Source: Arthrobacter sp. NtRootA1 (GTDB taxonomy: Bacteria; Actinomycetota; Actinomycetes; Actinomycetales; Micrococcaceae). From it: 64,000 bases of DNA. A program made the translations under genes and the position numbers. Positions 1 to 9,444 of this stretch are shown piece after piece (within the stretch, counting starts at the first letter, position 1; each line of letters begins with the position of its first letter). Where the stretch lies: positions 3,224,001-3,288,000 of the forward strand of contig NZ_AP024630.1 of NCBI RefSeq assembly GCF_019976975.1, in the 5' to 3' direction. The notes under the pieces are model-generated. The model saw only the letters and a program-made list of their open reading frames with translations. It had not been told where the DNA came from and ran no database searches.

Positions 1-1
1 C

Positions 2-2344
2 CAGGTGTTCTTCCAGGGACACGCGTCCCCGGGCATGTACGCCAGGGCGTTCATGGAAGGCCGCCTCTCGGAAGAGGACCTGGACGGGTTCCGCCAGGAA
101 AAGTCCAAGGAAGGCCACGCCCTCTCCTCCTACCCCCACCCCAGGTTGATGCCGGACTTCTGGGAGTTCCCGACCGTGTCCATGGGCATCGGGCCGATGA
201 ACGCGATCTACCAGGCCCAGTCCAACCGGTACCTGCAGGGCCGGGGCATCAAGGACACCTCCGACCAGCAGGTCTGGGCGTTTTTGGGCGACGGGGAAAT
301 GGACGAGCCCGAGTCCCGCGGGTTGCTGCAGCTGGCAGCGAACGAGAACCTGGACAACCTGAACTTCGTGATCAACTGCAACCTCCAGCGCCTGGACGGG
401 CCCGTGCGGGGCAACGGGAAGATCATGCAGGAACTCGAAGCGTTCTTCCGCGGCGCGGGCTGGAACGTGATCAAGGTCGTCTGGGGCCGGGAATGGGACT
501 CCCTGCTGGAAAAGGACACCGACGGGGCGTTGGTGAAAATCATGAACGAAACCCCCGATGGTGACTACCAGACCTACAAGGCCGAGTCCGGCGGGTTCGT
601 CCGGGACCACTTCTTCGGCAAGAACCCCCGCACCAAGGACATGGTCGCGGACCTGAGCGATGAACAGATCTGGGGCCTCAAACGCGGCGGGCACGATTAC
701 CGCAAGGTCTACGCCGCGTACAAGGCAGCGGTGGAGTTCAAGGGCAAACCCACCGTGATCCTGGCCAAAACCGTCAAGGGCTACGGCCTGGGCCCGCACT
801 TCGAAGGCCGCAACGCGACCCACCAGATGAAAAAGCTGACCATGGAAGACCTCAAGGCCTTCCGTGACCACCTGCGCATCCCCATCACCGATGACCAGCT
901 CGACGCGGACCTCTACCGGCCCCCGTACTACCACCCCGGCATGGACGCCCCGGAAATCAAATACCTCATGGAACGCCGGGCAGAACTTGGCGGGTTCGTC
1001 CCCGAACGCCGCCGCACCCACACCCCCGTCACCCTGCCCGAGGCCAAGTCCTACGAAGTCGCCAAACGCGGCTCGGGCAAACAACAAGCCGCGACCACCA
1101 TGGCCTTCGTCCGGCTCCTGAAAGACCTCATGCGGGACAAGAACTTCGGTGCCCGGTTCGTGCCCGTCGTCCCGGATGAATCCCGCACCTTCGGCATGGA
1201 CGCGTTCTTCCCGACCGCGAAAATCTACAACCCCAAGGGCCAGAACTACCTCTCCGTGGACCGGGACCTCGTTCTGGCCTACAAGGAATCCCCCGCCGGG
1301 CAACTGATCCACCCCGGTATCAACGAAGCCGGCGCCGTCGCAGCGTTCACCGCCGCCGGAACCTCCTACGCCACCCACGGCGAACCCCTGGTCCCGATCT
1401 ACGTGTTCTACTCCATGTTCGGCTTCCAACGCACCGGAGATTCCTTCTGGGCCGCCGCGGACCAAATGACCCGCGGCTTCATCATCGGCGCCACCGCAGG
1501 ACGAACCACCCTCACCGGCGAAGGACTCCAACACGCCGACGGGCACTCACCCCTGCTGGCCTCCACCAACCCCGCCGTGAAAACCTACGACCCCGCCTAC
1601 GGCTACGAAATCGGCCACATCATCCGCCACGGCCTCGAACAAATGTACGGACCCGACGCTGACGCGCAAGGCATACAAACCGCGTCAGATAAAAACGTGA
1701 TGTACTACCTCACCGTCTACAACGAACCCATCACCCAACCCGCCGAACCGGAAAACCTGGACATCAACGGGCTCCTCAAAGGCATCTACCGCCTCGCCCC
1801 CGCCCCGGAAAACACCACCGGCAACGGCAACCGGCCCACCGCGAACATCCTCGCCTCCGGCGTGTCCGTGCCCTGGGCCCTGGACGCCGCCAGGATCCTC
1901 AACGAAGACTGGGGAGTCGCCGCCGACGTCTGGTCCGTGACGTCCTGGAACGAACTCCGACGCGACGGACTCGCCGCCGAAGAACACGCCTTCCTCAACC
2001 CCGGCCAACCCGCCCGCACCCCGTTCATCACCGAACAACTCGCCGGCACCACCGGACCCGTCATCGCCGTGTCCGACTACATGAAAGCCGTCCCCGACCA
2101 AATCCGCCAATTCATCCCCAACGACTTCGCCTCCCTCGGAGCAGACGGCTTCGGCTTCTCCGACACCCGCCAAGCCGCACGCCGCTACTTCAAAAACGAC
2201 ACCCACTCCATCGTCGCCAAAACCCTCCAACTGCTCGCCGCCAAGGGAGAAGTGGAAGAAGGTGCGCTGGAAAAGGCCATCGATAAGTACCGGCTCTTGG
2301 ATGTAAACGCCGGCACCACCGGCGGAGCAGGCGGAGACGCCTAA
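2..2344 (+). CDS. aceE: pyruvate dehydrogenase E1 component (3' part)
   Basis: This is the homodimeric-type E1 of the pyruvate dehydrogenase complex, which decarboxylates pyruvate with thiamine diphosphate and passes the acetyl group to the lipoyl domain of E2. The reading frame is open from base 2, so the true start and roughly the first 100-140 residues lie left of the window. The thiamine diphosphate motif [10 protein letters not shown] followed by [10 protein letters not shown] is seen around bases 287-400, and [13 protein letters not shown] near the left edge matches the AceE family. The stop is TAA at 2342-2344. Codon use is strongly biased to C-ending codons, as expected for a highly expressed host gene. 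A hairpin terminator follows. Identification is firm; only the N-terminus is missing. Confidence 0.97.
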   Translation, partial: QVFFQGHASPGMYARAFMEGRLSEEDLDGFRQEKSKEGHALSSYPHPRLMPDFWEFPTVSMGIGPMNAIYQAQSNRYLQGRGIKDTSDQQVWAFLGDGEMDEPESRGLLQLAANENLDNLNFVINCNLQRLDGPVRGNGKIMQELEAFFRGAGWNVIKVVWGREWDSLLEKDTDGALVKIMNETPDGDYQTYKAESGGFVRDHFFGKNPRTKDMVADLSDEQIWGLKRGGHDYRKVYAAYKAAVEFKGKPTVILAKTVKGYGLGPHFEGRNATHQMKKLTMEDLKAFRDHLRIPITDDQLDADLYRPPYYHPGMDAPEIKYLMERRAELGGFVPERRRTHTPVTLPEAKSYEVAKRGSGKQQAATTMAFVRLLKDLMRDKNFGARFVPVVPDESRTFGMDAFFPTAKIYNPKGQNYLSVDRDLVLAYKESPAGQLIHPGINEAGAVAAFTAAGTSYATHGEPLVPIYVFYSMFGFQRTGDSFWAAADQMTRGFIIGATAGRTTLTGEGLQHADGHSPLLASTNPAVKTYDPAYGYEIGHIIRHGLEQMYGPDADAQGIQTASDKNVMYYLTVYNEPITQPAEPENLDINGLLKGIYRLAPAPENTTGNGNRPTANILASGVSVPWALDAARILNEDWGVAADVWSVTSWNELRRDGLAAEEHAFLNPGQPARTPFITEQLAGTTGPVIAVSDYMKAVPDQIRQFIPNDFASLGADGFGFSDTRQAARRYFKNDTHSIVAKTLQLLAAKGEVEEGALEKAIDKYRLLDVNAGTTGGAGGDA

Positions 2345-2406
2345 CAAGCCGGGTACCCGTAAACCAGGGCAACAGTCCAGGTTGTAGCAACTCAAGCAGT
2401 AACCGC

Positions 2407-2442
2407 GACGGCGGCTTCCAGCGGAAGGTGGGAGCCGCCGTC
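2407..2442 (+). terminator. hairpin terminator after aceE
   Basis: GACGGCGGCT at 2407-2416 pairs with AGCCGCCGTC at 2433-2442 (10 bp, perfect), followed by GGGCGTTT. It separates aceE from the downstream regulator. Confidence 0.75.
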
Positions 2443-2499
2443 GGGCGTTTAATAAAGGCCTTTCAGCGCTCAACATGACGTGACGAGCGGCAACATAAG

Positions 2500-2516
2500 T
2501 TGTAGCCTTCGCACAA
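2500..2516 (+). promoter_or_regulatory. candidate FasR operator in front of fasR
   Basis: TTGTAGCCTTCGCACAA lies 37 bp before the regulator start. It matches 14 of 17 bases of the perfect dyad in front of fabD (3802-3818), with the same 5-bp spacer position and the same CTTC inside the spacer. Autoregulation is an inference from this pairing. Confidence 0.45.
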
Positions 2517-2552
2517 ATGGAGCTTGCCTGAGATGCACCGTATGCTCGTTCC

Positions 2553-3797
2553 ATGGCAGAGCCCAGCAAAATCACTACAAAGCGCAAAGCAGCAACCCAG
2601 GCATTGTCGCCGGAAAAGGCGGAGACCCTGCGGCAGCTCCGTGCAAATGTAGGGCAATTGTCCACCAGCACCATGCGTCAGCTTGAAAAATCGCTGCCTT
2701 GGTATGGTCGGCTGAGCTCTGATGAACGCTCCGCCTTGGGGCTCGTGGCCCAAAATGGCATTGCCGCTTTCGTGACCTGGTATGAGCGACCCAGTTCGCC
2801 GTCGTGGATCCTGACCGACGTCTTTGGTAATGCGCCTACTGAGCTGACCCGCTCCATCAGCCTGCAGAAAGCCTTGCAGTTGATCCGGATTGTGGTGGAG
2901 GTGGTAGAGGACCAGGTTCCTGTGATCGCCCCTGAATCGGACCAGCCTTCGCTGCGCGAGGCGGTGCTTCGCTACTCCCGGGAAGTGGCGTTCGCGGCCG
3001 CGGATGTCTATGCCCGCGCAGCGGAATCACGGGGATCCTGGGATACCCGGCTTGAGGCGCTGATCGTGGACGCAATCCTGCGGGGTGAGAACACAGACGC
3101 GTTGCGATCAAGGATCGCCGCCTTGGGCTGGAAGGCGCAGGAGCGCTTCACCGTCATGGTGGGCAACTCGCCATCGGAGCCCAGCGCCAGCTACGTCAGC
3201 GATTTACGCCGGACTGCCGGCCGTTTCGCAGAAGACGCGCTGGTTGGAATCCAGGGTGACCGCCTCATCCTCATCCTCGGCGGGGTCCAAGACCGCGACA
3301 CTGCGTACGTAAAACTCAGTGAACTGTTTGCGCCGGGCGCCGTTGTCTACGGGCCGGAGGCTGGCTCGTTGCTGGAGGCCAGTACTTCGGCCCAGGCCGC
3401 CTTCGCTGGCCTTACCGCCGCGCGCGCCTGGCCCTCGGCGCCTCGACCTGTTGCAGCGGACGATCTCCTCCCGGAACGCGTTGTTTCCGGGGATGATGCG
3501 GCCCGGCGGTCACTCATCAAGAATATTTACCGCCCGCTGCTGGCAGCCTCAAATGGCTTGGTGGAGACCTTGGGAACGTACCTCGAGTTGGGACATTCAT
3601 TGGAGGCCACAGCGCGTGAATTGTTCGTCCATGCCAACACGGTGCGCTACCGTTTGAAGCGTGTCTGCGATGTGACAGGCTGGGATCCGCTCCTCCCAAG
3701 GGAAGCTTTCGTACTTCAAACTGCCCTGGTGGTGGGCCGGCTTTCGGCCCAGCCCAAAGCCGCCCCCGAGCGTCACGCATCGCGTTCACAGAACTGA
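2553..3797 (+). CDS. fasR: PucR-type transcriptional regulator of fatty acid synthesis (FasR-like)
   Basis: A 414-residue regulator. The C-terminal 60 residues carry the PucR-family helix-turn-helix (LGTYLELGHSLEATARELF then HANTVRYRLKRVCDVTG), and the middle of the protein fits the GGDEF-like fold usual in this family. In Streptomyces a PucR-type FasR gene sits directly in front of fabD-fabH-acpP-fabF and activates it; the same order here supports that role. The start ATG at 2553 gives a family-sized protein, although its ribosome site is weak. Similar dyads precede both this gene and fabD, suggesting it acts on both. The symbol is given by synteny and family, not by a search. Confidence 0.85.
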   Translation: MAEPSKITTKRKAATQALSPEKAETLRQLRANVGQLSTSTMRQLEKSLPWYGRLSSDERSALGLVAQNGIAAFVTWYERPSSPSWILTDVFGNAPTELTRSISLQKALQLIRIVVEVVEDQVPVIAPESDQPSLREAVLRYSREVAFAAADVYARAAESRGSWDTRLEALIVDAILRGENTDALRSRIAALGWKAQERFTVMVGNSPSEPSASYVSDLRRTAGRFAEDALVGIQGDRLILILGGVQDRDTAYVKLSELFAPGAVVYGPEAGSLLEASTSAQAAFAGLTAARAWPSAPRPVAADDLLPERVVSGDDAARRSLIKNIYRPLLAASNGLVETLGTYLELGHSLEATARELFVHANTVRYRLKRVCDVTGWDPLLPREAFVLQTALVVGRLSAQPKAAPERHASRSQN

Positions 3798-3801
3798 ACC
3801 G

Positions 3802-3818
3802 TTGTAGACTTCCTACAA
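3802..3818 (+). promoter_or_regulatory. TTGTAG-N5-CTACAA dyad in front of fabD
   Basis: Perfect 6-bp inverted repeat TTGTAG / CTACAA with a 5-bp spacer, 68 bp before the chosen fabD start. A close relative lies before the regulator gene (2500-2516). This is the likely binding site of the adjacent PucR-type regulator. Confidence 0.55.
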
Positions 3819-3885
3819 ACTGACCCAGTGAGCTTGGTGTACGAAAACACCAGTGGATCACGTGGCAATTTGGAAAGCTGGATAC

Positions 3886-4815
3886 GTGCTTGCAATCGTC
3901 TGCCCTGGACAGGGCTCCCAGACCCCTGGATTTTTGGCCCCTTGGCTGGAACTCCCCTCCGTCGAAGGCCAATTGGCTACCCTGAGCGAGATCGCAGGCA
4001 TCGACCTCAAGGCCCACGGAACCACCTCTGATGAAGAAACCATCAAAGACACCGCAGTGGCCCAACCCCTGATCGTCGCCGCGGGCTTGGTGGCGGCCAA
4101 GTCTTTGTTCGACGTAGAACTCAACACGCTTCCGGTTGTCCTTGCAGGGCACTCCGTCGGTGAAATCACAGCTTCAGCCCTTGCCGGCGTCCTCACTGAG
4201 CAGGAAGCCATGACTTTCGTCCGCGAGCGGGCCAATAGTATGGCTGCCGCAGCTGCGGTAACCCCGACAGGCATGAGTGCCGTCGTAGGTGGCGACCCCG
4301 CGGAGGTCCTTGCAGCCATCGAGGCATCGGGCGCCACTCCCGCCAATGTGAATGGAGCCGGCCAGACGGTGGCCGCAGGAACGTTCGAGCAGCTTAAGGC
4401 TTTGGCGGACAACCCACCGGCCAAGGCTCGCGTCATTCCCCTGAAGGTCGCCGGCGCCTTCCACACGGCACACATGGCTCCCGCCGTGAGCGCATTGGAA
4501 GCCCTCAAGCCTTCCTTGTCGCCGCAGGACCCGACTGTCCCCCTGCTGTCCAACTATGACGGCCAGGAAGTTACGGCAGGTTCTGCCGCCGTCGACAGCA
4601 TGATCGCGCAGGTCTCCAGGCCCGTCCGGTGGGACCAGTGCATGGAGAACCTCTCGACCCGCGGAGTTACCGGCCTGATCGAACTGGCTCCCGCCGGCAC
4701 GCTGGCTGGTTTGGCCAAGCGTGGAATGCCAGGGGTCAAGACAGTTGCTGTCAAAACCCCGGATGATTTGTCCGCGGCCCTGGCACTTTTCGCCGAATTG
4801 GAGGGACAGGCGTGA
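3886..4815 (+). CDS. fabD: malonyl-CoA:ACP transacylase
   Basis: FabD moves malonyl groups from CoA to acyl carrier protein, feeding fatty acid synthase II. The protein shows the CPGQGSQTPG oxyanion-loop motif at the N-terminus and the nucleophile motif GHSVGE at bases 4147-4164. The frame is open further upstream with a GTG at 3853, but the GTG at 3886 starts the protein just before the conserved VLAIVCPGQGSQ, has a GGAAAG ribosome-site match upstream, and gives 309 residues, the usual family length. It overlaps fabH by four bases (GTGA), so the two are translationally coupled. First gene of the FAS-II operon. Confidence 0.95.
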   Translation: MLAIVCPGQGSQTPGFLAPWLELPSVEGQLATLSEIAGIDLKAHGTTSDEETIKDTAVAQPLIVAAGLVAAKSLFDVELNTLPVVLAGHSVGEITASALAGVLTEQEAMTFVRERANSMAAAAAVTPTGMSAVVGGDPAEVLAAIEASGATPANVNGAGQTVAAGTFEQLKALADNPPAKARVIPLKVAGAFHTAHMAPAVSALEALKPSLSPQDPTVPLLSNYDGQEVTAGSAAVDSMIAQVSRPVRWDQCMENLSTRGVTGLIELAPAGTLAGLAKRGMPGVKTVAVKTPDDLSAALALFAELEGQA

Positions 4816-5873
4816 GCACCCCCGTACTCAACAAAGCTAGGGTCAACGAGAATGCCCGCATCCTGGGCATCGGCGCTTATCGTCCCGATGTCATCGTCAC
4901 CAACGACGACGTCTGCCAGTGGATTGACTCCTCCGATGAATGGATCCGGCAGCGTACCGGCATCATCACCCGCCACCGGGCAGCCGCTGACGTCAGCGTT
5001 ATCGACATGGCCGAAGGTGCCGCCCGTGAAGCCATCCAGCAGGCCGGGATCGAACCATCCCAGCTGGGTGCGGTCATCGTGTCCACCGTGACCCACCCTT
5101 ATGCGACGCCATCGGCCGCCGCTGCCCTTACGGAGCGTTTGGGCGCGACGCCGGCCCCTGCCTTCGACATCTCCGCCGCCTGCGCGGGGTACTGCTACGG
5201 CGTGGCCCAGGCAGATGCGCTGGTCCGCTCAGGTGCTGCCGAATACGTCCTGGTGGTTGGCGCCGAGAAGCTCTCGGATGTCATTGACAACCACGAACGA
5301 ACCATCTCTTTCCTGCTCGGCGACGGCGCCGGCGCAGTAGTGGTGGGCCCCTCTGACACTCCCGGCATCGGACCTTCGGTATGGGGCTCGGATGGCAGCA
5401 AGTGGGACGCGATCGGAATGACCCACTCCTTGGAGGACGTCAAGAAACTGGGTGAATCCGCCCGTCACTCGGACGAAACGGATGACCTTGCAATCATCTC
5501 TGCAACGCAGGATGTTTGGCCTACGCTGCGTCAGGACGGCCAGACCGTTTTCCGTTGGGCCGTGTGGGAAATGGCCAAGGTAGCCCAGCAAGCGCTGGAC
5601 GCTGCCGGAATCGAAGCCAGCGACCTCGCCGCTTTTGTTCCCCACCAAGCGAACATGCGCATCATCGATGAGATGGTGAAGAAGCTGAAGCTTCCCGAAA
5701 CAGTCCTCATTGGCCGCGACATCGCCCAAGCCGGCAATACGTCAGCTGCTTCCATCCCCCTGGCCACGCACCGCCTACTTCAGGAGAACCCTGAACTCAG
5801 CGGTGGGCTGGCATTGCAGATCGGCTTCGGCGCCGGATTGGTATTTGGCGCCCAGGTTGTCGTTCTGCCATAG
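4812..5873 (+). CDS. fabH: beta-ketoacyl-ACP synthase III
   Basis: FabH condenses a starter acyl-CoA with malonyl-ACP and begins each fatty acid chain; in actinobacteria the starter is often branched. The 353-residue protein has the thiolase-fold triad: the cysteine in ISAACAGYCYG, the histidine in VPHQANMR and the asparagine in QAGNTSAAS. Its GTG start overlaps the fabD stop. An intergenic stretch of 115 bp separates it from acpP. Identification is firm. Confidence 0.96.
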   Translation: MSTPVLNKARVNENARILGIGAYRPDVIVTNDDVCQWIDSSDEWIRQRTGIITRHRAAADVSVIDMAEGAAREAIQQAGIEPSQLGAVIVSTVTHPYATPSAAAALTERLGATPAPAFDISAACAGYCYGVAQADALVRSGAAEYVLVVGAEKLSDVIDNHERTISFLLGDGAGAVVVGPSDTPGIGPSVWGSDGSKWDAIGMTHSLEDVKKLGESARHSDETDDLAIISATQDVWPTLRQDGQTVFRWAVWEMAKVAQQALDAAGIEASDLAAFVPHQANMRIIDEMVKKLKLPETVLIGRDIAQAGNTSAASIPLATHRLLQENPELSGGLALQIGFGAGLVFGAQVVVLP

Positions 5874-5988
5874 ACCTGGACAGTCCCCGCGGCCTCCAGC
5901 CAACTGAATATGACTTAACAAACCCAAACCGTAACCGCGGTTTGCCCCCTTTCCGGCATAGCCGGCACAACAAGAAAAGGAGCCAACA

Positions 5989-6234
5989 ATGGCTAGCAAC
6001 GAAGAAATCCTGGCCGGCCTGGCTGAAATCGTCAACGAAGAAACGGGCCTGGCTACCGAAGCCGTCGAGCTGGACAAGTCCTTCACCGAGGACCTGGACA
6101 TCGACTCCATCTCCATGATGACCATCGTCGTTAACGCCGAAGAGAAGTTCGGCGTACGCATCCCGGACGAAGAGGTCAAGAACCTCAAGACGGTCGGGGA
6201 CGCCGTCAGCTTCATCGCAAACGCCCAGGCCTAA
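5989..6234 (+). CDS. acpP: acyl carrier protein
   Basis: An 81-residue acidic carrier protein that holds the growing acyl chain on a 4'-phosphopantetheine arm. The modified serine lies in EDLDIDSISMM, the standard DS(L/I) site. A strong ribosome site, AAAAGGAGCC, lies just before the ATG, in line with high expression. The stem-loop that follows may uncouple its level from that of fabF. Confidence 0.97.
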   Translation: MASNEEILAGLAEIVNEETGLATEAVELDKSFTEDLDIDSISMMTIVVNAEEKFGVRIPDEEVKNLKTVGDAVSFIANAQA

Positions 6235-6246
6235 GCCTGAAACCTG

Positions 6247-6286
6247 CTGTGCCGGGCCAGGGTGCTTGACCCTGTGCCCGGCACAG
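6247..6286 (+). terminator. stem-loop between acpP and fabF
   Basis: CTGTGCCGGG (6247-6256) pairs with CCCGGCACAG (6277-6286), with an inner AGGGT/ACCCT stem. The T-run (GTTTTT, from 6304) lies about 17 bp away, so this looks more like an attenuator or mRNA-stability element after acpP than a full terminator. Confidence 0.5.
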
Positions 6287-6366
6287 CCGCAGTAACGCCC
6301 AAAGTTTTTCCTGCCGCCCCTGCAAAAACTGCAGATGGGACGGCTGATCCGACAGAGAGTGATCGC

Positions 6367-7602
6367 ATGGCACGCAAAGTAGTCATAACCGGTCTGGGGG
6401 CCACCACTCCCATCGGCGGCGACGTCCCCACAATGTGGCAGAACGCGCTGAAAGGGGTCTCAGGTGCCCGCACGCTCGAAGACGAGTGGGTGGCCAAGTA
6501 CGACCTCCCCGTCCACTTTGCTGCCCGGTGCTCGACGCCGGCCCTGGAAGTCCTCAGCCGGGTGGAAGCCAAGCGTATGGACCCGTCCACGCAGTTTGGT
6601 GTCATCGCTGCCCGTGAGGCCTGGGCTGACGCCGGCATCGAGGACATCGACCACGACCGTCTGGCGGTGGCGTTTGCCACGGGTATCGGCGGCGTATGGA
6701 CGCTCCTTGATGCATGGGACACGCTCAGGGACAAGGGTCCCCGGAGGGTACTGCCCATGACCGTTCCCATGCTTATGCCCAATGGCGTAGCCGCTGCCGT
6801 CAGCCTTGACCTCGGCGCCCGGGCCGGAGCCCACACCCCAGTTTCAGCTTGCGCATCCGGTACTGAGGCCCTGCATCTTGGCTTGGACCTGATCCGCTCG
6901 GGCAAGGCCGATGTGGTCATGTGCGGTGGAGCGGAAGCTGCGATTCACCCAATGCCCTTGGCGGCTTTCTCGTCCATGCAGGCACTCTCCCGCCGCAATG
7001 ACGATCCCGAGCGCGCTTCCCGCCCGTACGACATAGACCGTGACGGCTTTGTCATGGGTGAGGGTGCGGGCGCCCTGGTACTTGAAGCCGAAGAGCACGC
7101 GATCGCCCGCGGCGCCCGCATCTATGCTGAGCTTGCCGGAACCTCGGTCACGGCTGACGCTTACCACATCACAGCTCCTGACCCCGAAGGTCTCGGCGCC
7201 ACCCGTGCACTCAAGGCCGCAATGTTCGACGGCAGGATCCAGGCTGAGGACGTAGTCCACGTCAACGCCCACGCCACCTCCACTCCCGTAGGTGACAGGC
7301 CGGAGTACACGGCCCTGCGTGCCGCGCTGGGGGCTCACGTGGACAGCGTTGCCGTCTCTGCCACCAAGTCCCAGATGGGGCACCTGCTGGGCGCCTCCGG
7401 GGCCGTAGAGGCTGTCCTCACCGTCCTGGCCGTCTATGAGCGCAAGGCACCCGTCACCATCAACCTCGAGAACCAGGATCCCGAGATCCCCCTCGACGTC
7501 GTAACCTCCGCCCGTGACCTGCCTTCGGGCGACATCGTCGCACTGAGCAACTCCTTCGGCTTTGGCGGACACAATGCCGTCATCGCCGTCCGCAACGTCT
7601 AA
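6367..7602 (+). CDS. fabF: beta-ketoacyl-ACP synthase II
   Basis: FabF elongates acyl-ACP with malonyl-ACP. The 411-residue protein has the Cys-His-His triad: cysteine in SACASGTEAL, histidine in NAHATSTPVGD and histidine in QMGHLLGASGA. The frame is open back to 6262, but the ATG at 6367 starts the canonical MARKVVITGLGATTPIG and the upstream residues are low-complexity. Last gene of the fabD-fabH-acpP-fabF operon, closed by a strong terminator. Confidence 0.96.
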   Translation: MARKVVITGLGATTPIGGDVPTMWQNALKGVSGARTLEDEWVAKYDLPVHFAARCSTPALEVLSRVEAKRMDPSTQFGVIAAREAWADAGIEDIDHDRLAVAFATGIGGVWTLLDAWDTLRDKGPRRVLPMTVPMLMPNGVAAAVSLDLGARAGAHTPVSACASGTEALHLGLDLIRSGKADVVMCGGAEAAIHPMPLAAFSSMQALSRRNDDPERASRPYDIDRDGFVMGEGAGALVLEAEEHAIARGARIYAELAGTSVTADAYHITAPDPEGLGATRALKAAMFDGRIQAEDVVHVNAHATSTPVGDRPEYTALRAALGAHVDSVAVSATKSQMGHLLGASGAVEAVLTVLAVYERKAPVTINLENQDPEIPLDVVTSARDLPSGDIVALSNSFGFGGHNAVIAVRNV

Positions 7603-7650
7603 GACCTGCGTTCGCCGGATGCCGCGAGGTAAATACCCTAGGTAAGTAGA

Positions 7651-7684
7651 AGAGAAGGGCCCACCAGCAGGTGGGCCCTTCTCT
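7651..7684. terminator. strong hairpin terminator after fabF
   Basis: Perfect 15-bp arms, AGAGAAGGGCCCACC (7651-7665) and its complement (7670-7684), with a 4-nt AGCA loop. It lies between converging genes and can serve both strands. Confidence 0.85.
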
Positions 7685-7721
7685 GTTGCTATGGGAATGT
7701 TTTGGTGGTCAGGAGTTGCTG

Positions 7722-8225
7722 CTACCCGACTTGGTGCAGCCACCGGACCGGGGCGCCCTCAGCGGCGTGGCGGAACGGCTCCAGTTCCTCGTCCCAGGCT
7801 TCGCCAAGGGCCAACGACAACTCATGGTAAACGGCAGACGGGTCTCCAGCTCCTGACTCATAGGCATAGCGGATGCGGTCCTCGCTGACCATGATGTTGC
7901 CATGCACATCCGTGACGGCATGGAAGATCCCTAATTCCGGAGTGTGCGACCAGCGTGCGCCATCCACGCCTTGGCTCGGTTCTTCAGTCACCTCGTACCG
8001 CAGATGTGCCCAGCCCCGAAGAGCAGACGCCAACTGGGCGCCGGTGCCGGGCGTACCTGTCCAGGACAGTTCGGCACGGAACATTCCGGGCGCAGCTGGC
8101 TGAGGGGTCCACTCAAGATCGGTCCGCTTGTCCACGACCGATCCGATGGCCCACTCAACGTGCGGGCACAACGCCGTAGGGGCCGAGTGCACGAAAAGGA
8201 CACCGCGGGTTGTTGCAACAGACAT
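7722..8225 (-). CDS. DUF3145 family protein
   Basis: A 167-residue protein of the actinobacterial DUF3145 family; its function is not known to me. The start MSVATTRGVLFVHSAPTALC is preceded by GGAGGATGGA, which decides this ATG over one four codons upstream. Recognisable stretches are VEWAIGSVVDKRTDLEW, TPELGIFHAVTDVHGNIM and the C-terminal WDEELEPFRHAAEG. No transmembrane segment is visible, so it should be cytoplasmic. This gene is commonly found beside the FAS-II genes in Micrococcaceae. It runs convergent to fabF. Confidence 0.85.
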   Translation of the reverse strand: MSVATTRGVLFVHSAPTALCPHVEWAIGSVVDKRTDLEWTPQPAAPGMFRAELSWTGTPGTGAQLASALRGWAHLRYEVTEEPSQGVDGARWSHTPELGIFHAVTDVHGNIMVSEDRIRYAYESGAGDPSAVYHELSLALGEAWDEELEPFRHAAEGAPVRWLHQVG

Positions 8226-8326
8226 TCCATCCTCCATAGCTGTAGGTACGTCTTCCCCAACGACCTCTGCGGCGGATGTCTTGCTGTTGCTGCCCGGTCC
8301 TGTCGTTCTTACGGACCCTGCAGCTA

Positions 8327-8380
8327 TTCAATTTAGCTCTTTGATTGTGACACGAAACGAACCCTCAACCCTAAATTGAA
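8327..8380. repeat. AT-rich 10-bp inverted repeat
   Basis: TTCAATTTAG (8327-8336) and CTAAATTGAA (8371-8380) are perfect complements 34 bp apart, in the 227-bp gap between xerC and the DUF3145 gene. AT-rich for this GC-rich region. It may be an operator or a leader structure for the DUF3145 gene. Confidence 0.5.
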
Positions 8381-8452
8381 GGTTCGGCCGTGGTGCTTTC
8401 ATTTTGCCGTACCCTTCCCTTTTCCGCCAGTGCAACTCCTGGGGCGTCATTT

Positions 8453-9379
8453 TCAGGCCCGGGGGTGGGCCTGCTGGTAGCTCTTCCGAAGCCTGTCCAC
8501 GGAAACGTGCGTGTATATCTGGGTAGTGGCGAGGCTACTGTGGCCAAGAATTTCCTGCACGGCCCGAAGATCAGCCCCACCATCCAGCAGGTGGGTTGCG
8601 GCGCTATGCCTCAGGGCGTGAGGCCCCGTTGCGGCCGTATCGCCAAGTGCCTGCAGCAGGACGGCTACAACCGCACGGACCTGACGTGGGTCAACGCGGT
8701 TTCCTCTTACGCCCAGGAACAGAGCCGGGCCGCTCGTGGCAGTTACCAGTGCCGGACGTCCCCGGCGAAGCCAATCGTCGATGGCAAGGGCAGCCGGAAC
8801 TCCGAAAGGAACGGTACGCTCCTTGTTTCCCTTGCCAATGACGCGGAGGGTCCTTCTATCCTGATCCATGTCATCGATGTCCAGCCCGGCAAGCTCCCCA
8901 ACCCGCACGCCGGTTGCGTACAACAACTCCACCATTGCACGATCGCGGAGGGCCAGAGGACCTCCATCCGCCGCGGCAGCGTCAAGGCTATCCACGACCC
9001 TGAGAATTTGCTGCTGCTGGAGGACTCCAGGCAACGATTTCACGCGTTTAGGAGCTTGCAGGCGAATGGCTGGATCCGTGGCGATGAGTTCCTCCCGCAG
9101 AGCCCACTTGGTGAACGCCCGGGCCGTGGCGGCCCGGCGGGCAAGAGTCGACCGGGCCATCCCGGCTTCACTTTGCGCACCCAGCCATCGGCGGAGAGAA
9201 CCCAACTCAAGTTGATCGAGATCGCGTATTCCCTCCTGGACCGCGAATCCGAGAAGGCTGTGCACATCTGCCAGATATGCGCGGACAGTATGTGCCGACC
9301 TCGCGCGTTCACCGTGGAGGTAGCGCTCGAAACCCTCCACTGCACTCTTTAGCGGTGCTGGCAATGATTCTGCGTCCAC
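8453..9379 (-). CDS. xerC: tyrosine recombinase XerC
   Basis: A 308-residue site-specific recombinase of the XerC type, which with XerD resolves chromosome dimers at dif. The N-terminal SAM-like core-binding domain occupies residues 1-95. The catalytic set is visible: arginine in YATGVRVGELAGL, HALRHSAATHLL (H-x-x-R), LGHSS, and the nucleophile tyrosine in TQIYTHVS near the C-terminus. It lies downstream of dprA on the same strand, as in the conserved comM-dprA-xerC cluster, so it is a housekeeping gene and not the island integrase. Confidence 0.93.
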   Translation of the reverse strand: MDAESLPAPLKSAVEGFERYLHGERARSAHTVRAYLADVHSLLGFAVQEGIRDLDQLELGSLRRWLGAQSEAGMARSTLARRAATARAFTKWALREELIATDPAIRLQAPKRVKSLPGVLQQQQILRVVDSLDAAAADGGPLALRDRAMVELLYATGVRVGELAGLDIDDMDQDRRTLRVIGKGNKERTVPFGVPAALAIDDWLRRGRPALVTATSGPALFLGVRGNRVDPRQVRAVVAVLLQALGDTAATGPHALRHSAATHLLDGGADLRAVQEILGHSSLATTQIYTHVSVDRLRKSYQQAHPRA

Positions 9380-9444
9380 CCTTCCAACTTTGCCAGCAAC
9401 ATGGACCGTCGCTGCGTATCAACATGCTTCGCGACTTGTCCGCC

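Noticed and set aside
1685..2674. Minus-strand open frame over the end of aceE and the start of the regulator
   Set aside because: It crosses the aceE terminator, and the translation is glycine/valine-rich without any family.
6262..6366. Extended N-terminus of FabF
   Set aside because: The extra 35 residues are low in complexity and come before the canonical MARKVVITG start at 6367.
8453..9379. XerC as the integrase of the island
   Set aside because: It lies in the host dprA-xerC cluster on the chromosome side of the junction and has the standard XerC motifs.
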